Source of the DNA: Linnemannia hyalina
Lineage: Eukaryota > Mortierellomycota > Mortierellomycetes > Mortierellales > Mortierellaceae
Reading direction: 5' to 3'
Assembly (NCBI GenBank): GCA_019671135.1
Contig: JAHRHY010000028.1
Location: 62,001-126,000, forward strand
Length of the DNA: 64,000 nucleotides
This document shows, piece by piece, positions 62,985 through 64,000 of this stretch. Below the pieces are notes generated by a model. It made no database searches, had not been told where the DNA came from, and saw nothing but the letters and a program-made list of their open reading frames with translations. The position numbers and the translations under genes are program-made. Every line of letters starts with the position of its first letter. Position 1 is the stretch's first letter.

Positions 62985-63950
62985 CAACCTTAAGCAGAGG
63001 CTGCACCAAACGCTCAAGGGAACGACACCGAAACGAGCCCGTCCAAAGTCACGCGCAGAAAAGCGCAATAGGAGGTGATGATCGTAAATGACCGAGACTG
63101 GAAGGTATCCAAGTTAGGATGGGGTGACGACTCATTTACTCTTTTCGGACTCTCACCGTGTTTCGAGGTCGTTCTTGTGAAGAAGTCATCAAGCACAGGA
63201 TTGACTACAGCAAGCGCACCATTACAGCTCCGTCAATACCGAGTGGTCGTACAACGCGCACCAGAACAATTCGTAGCGGAGTATCATCCACATTCACTTT
63301 CTCAAAAACGCAGGGATCCGTTTTGGTGAGCAGGAATCCTAGAGCTGCACGCTCTACATGGACGACAACCTGTGTTATGTTATGAGGGAGTGGAATATCC
63401 ACACCTCCCTTTTCATTCATAAAAGCAGATAGTCGTAATAGTAGTCACTTCTGGTCTGGCTCGGCTATAACAGAAGGGCCAGACCAGGGCCCTAATACAA
63501 CCAACCCTTTACTCATCTTGACTTCTCTGTCCTCAGAATAAGCTAAATTCTTCACATGCGATAAGACAGCTACAGACAGGAATTCGCAGGCGGCAAGCAA
63601 CGTATACATGAGTGCAGGAGGCGTTCGACAGTCTGGATTCGAGGTCGATTTTGAGATTGCCGAGTGTGAGGTTTGGGGACTAGGTGCTAGGGCGCAACAG
63701 CGAATGGAAGATTACTCACATGGCCTTCCAATTCGCCATACCTCAGTCCTATAGAGTACTTGTGGCAACAGTTAAATGAAAGGTTCACGAGCGTGGGTTT
63801 ATTCCTGAAGGCATGCTTGACTTGTGGAAACGAGTGAGCGAGATTTGGGAAGAGGAGACGCCAATGGAGATCTGCCGCAATCTGATTCGGAGTATGTGTG
63901 AACAGATGCAAGCTATCGTCAAGGCAAAAGGAGGCAGCACACGAATTTGA
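62985..63950 (+). pseudogene. Tc1/mariner-type transposase relic
   Basis: Several frames together read as a Tc1-like transposase. There is a degenerate first catalytic block (WGDDSFTLFG, where the family has a DES-type motif). The third block WPSNSPYLSPIEYLW contains the PIE glutamate at 63754-63756. The C-terminus, RNLIRSMCEQMQAIVKAKGG, followed by the stop at 63948-63950, is characteristic of the family. At least two frame changes (between the first and third blocks, and between 63756 and 63825) and several stops make it inactive. Terminal inverted repeats were not located; the right one may lie beyond the window. Confidence 0.65.
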
Positions 63951-64000
63951 TATACAAATAAAAATAATGGTTACACTATACAAATGACTCATGGTAGGTC

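Overview
This window is nuclear DNA from an intron-rich early-diverging fungus, most likely Mortierellomycotina. I infer that from short GT-AG introns in almost every gene, a chitin-synthase chaperone, long Gln/Ser/Pro-rich disordered regions, and multigene-family relics (an F-box/LRR family and a PD-(D/E)XK-like family) that I associate with Mortierella-type genomes. No tRNA, rRNA or CRISPR array was recognised. Exon models below were built by reading splice sites and checking phase by hand.

Left part (0-23 kb), housekeeping and signalling genes: a p21-activated kinase with two CRIB motifs (143-3764, +); a MAK5/DDX24-type DEAD-box helicase (3981-7281, -); about 2.4 kb holding a decayed coding relic; a four-TM protein (9734-10282, +); the INO80 remodelling ATPase in nine exons (11842-19424, -) with a large GA microsatellite in its upstream region; and the CHS7 chitin synthase export chaperone (20726-22820, -).

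Middle part (23-54 kb): a Ras GTPase spread over 3 kb by long introns (25069-28093, -); an F-box/LRR pseudogene with two nonsense codons and a frameshift (30992-33398, -); a small secreted protein (34488-34997, +); an intact solo Gag-like protein with a CCHC knuckle and no pol (35469-37433, -); a STIMATE/YPL162C-type membrane protein (38201-39758, -) divergent from REV1 (40552-45631, +); a three/four-TM protein (45723-46739, -) convergent with REV1; an O-methyltransferase (47175-48262, -); a secreted Cys-containing protein (50306-51391, -); and another four-TM protein (52649-53155, +).

Right part (54.5-64 kb) is accessory and decaying. It holds a Fanzor (eukaryotic TnpB-like) relic with an internal deletion and lost key residues; a PD-(D/E)XK-like pseudogene with two single-base frameshifts; an unidentified coding relic; an ~825 bp tandem duplication; a small orphan ORF; and the remains of a Tc1/mariner transposase running to the window edge.

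The core genes do not form one pathway; they are independent loci. The strongest candidates for something new are the dual-CRIB PAK with an Arg in the catalytic loop, the intact solo Gag gene with 35-bp repeats just upstream, and the Fanzor relic next to a nuclease-like multigene-family member.
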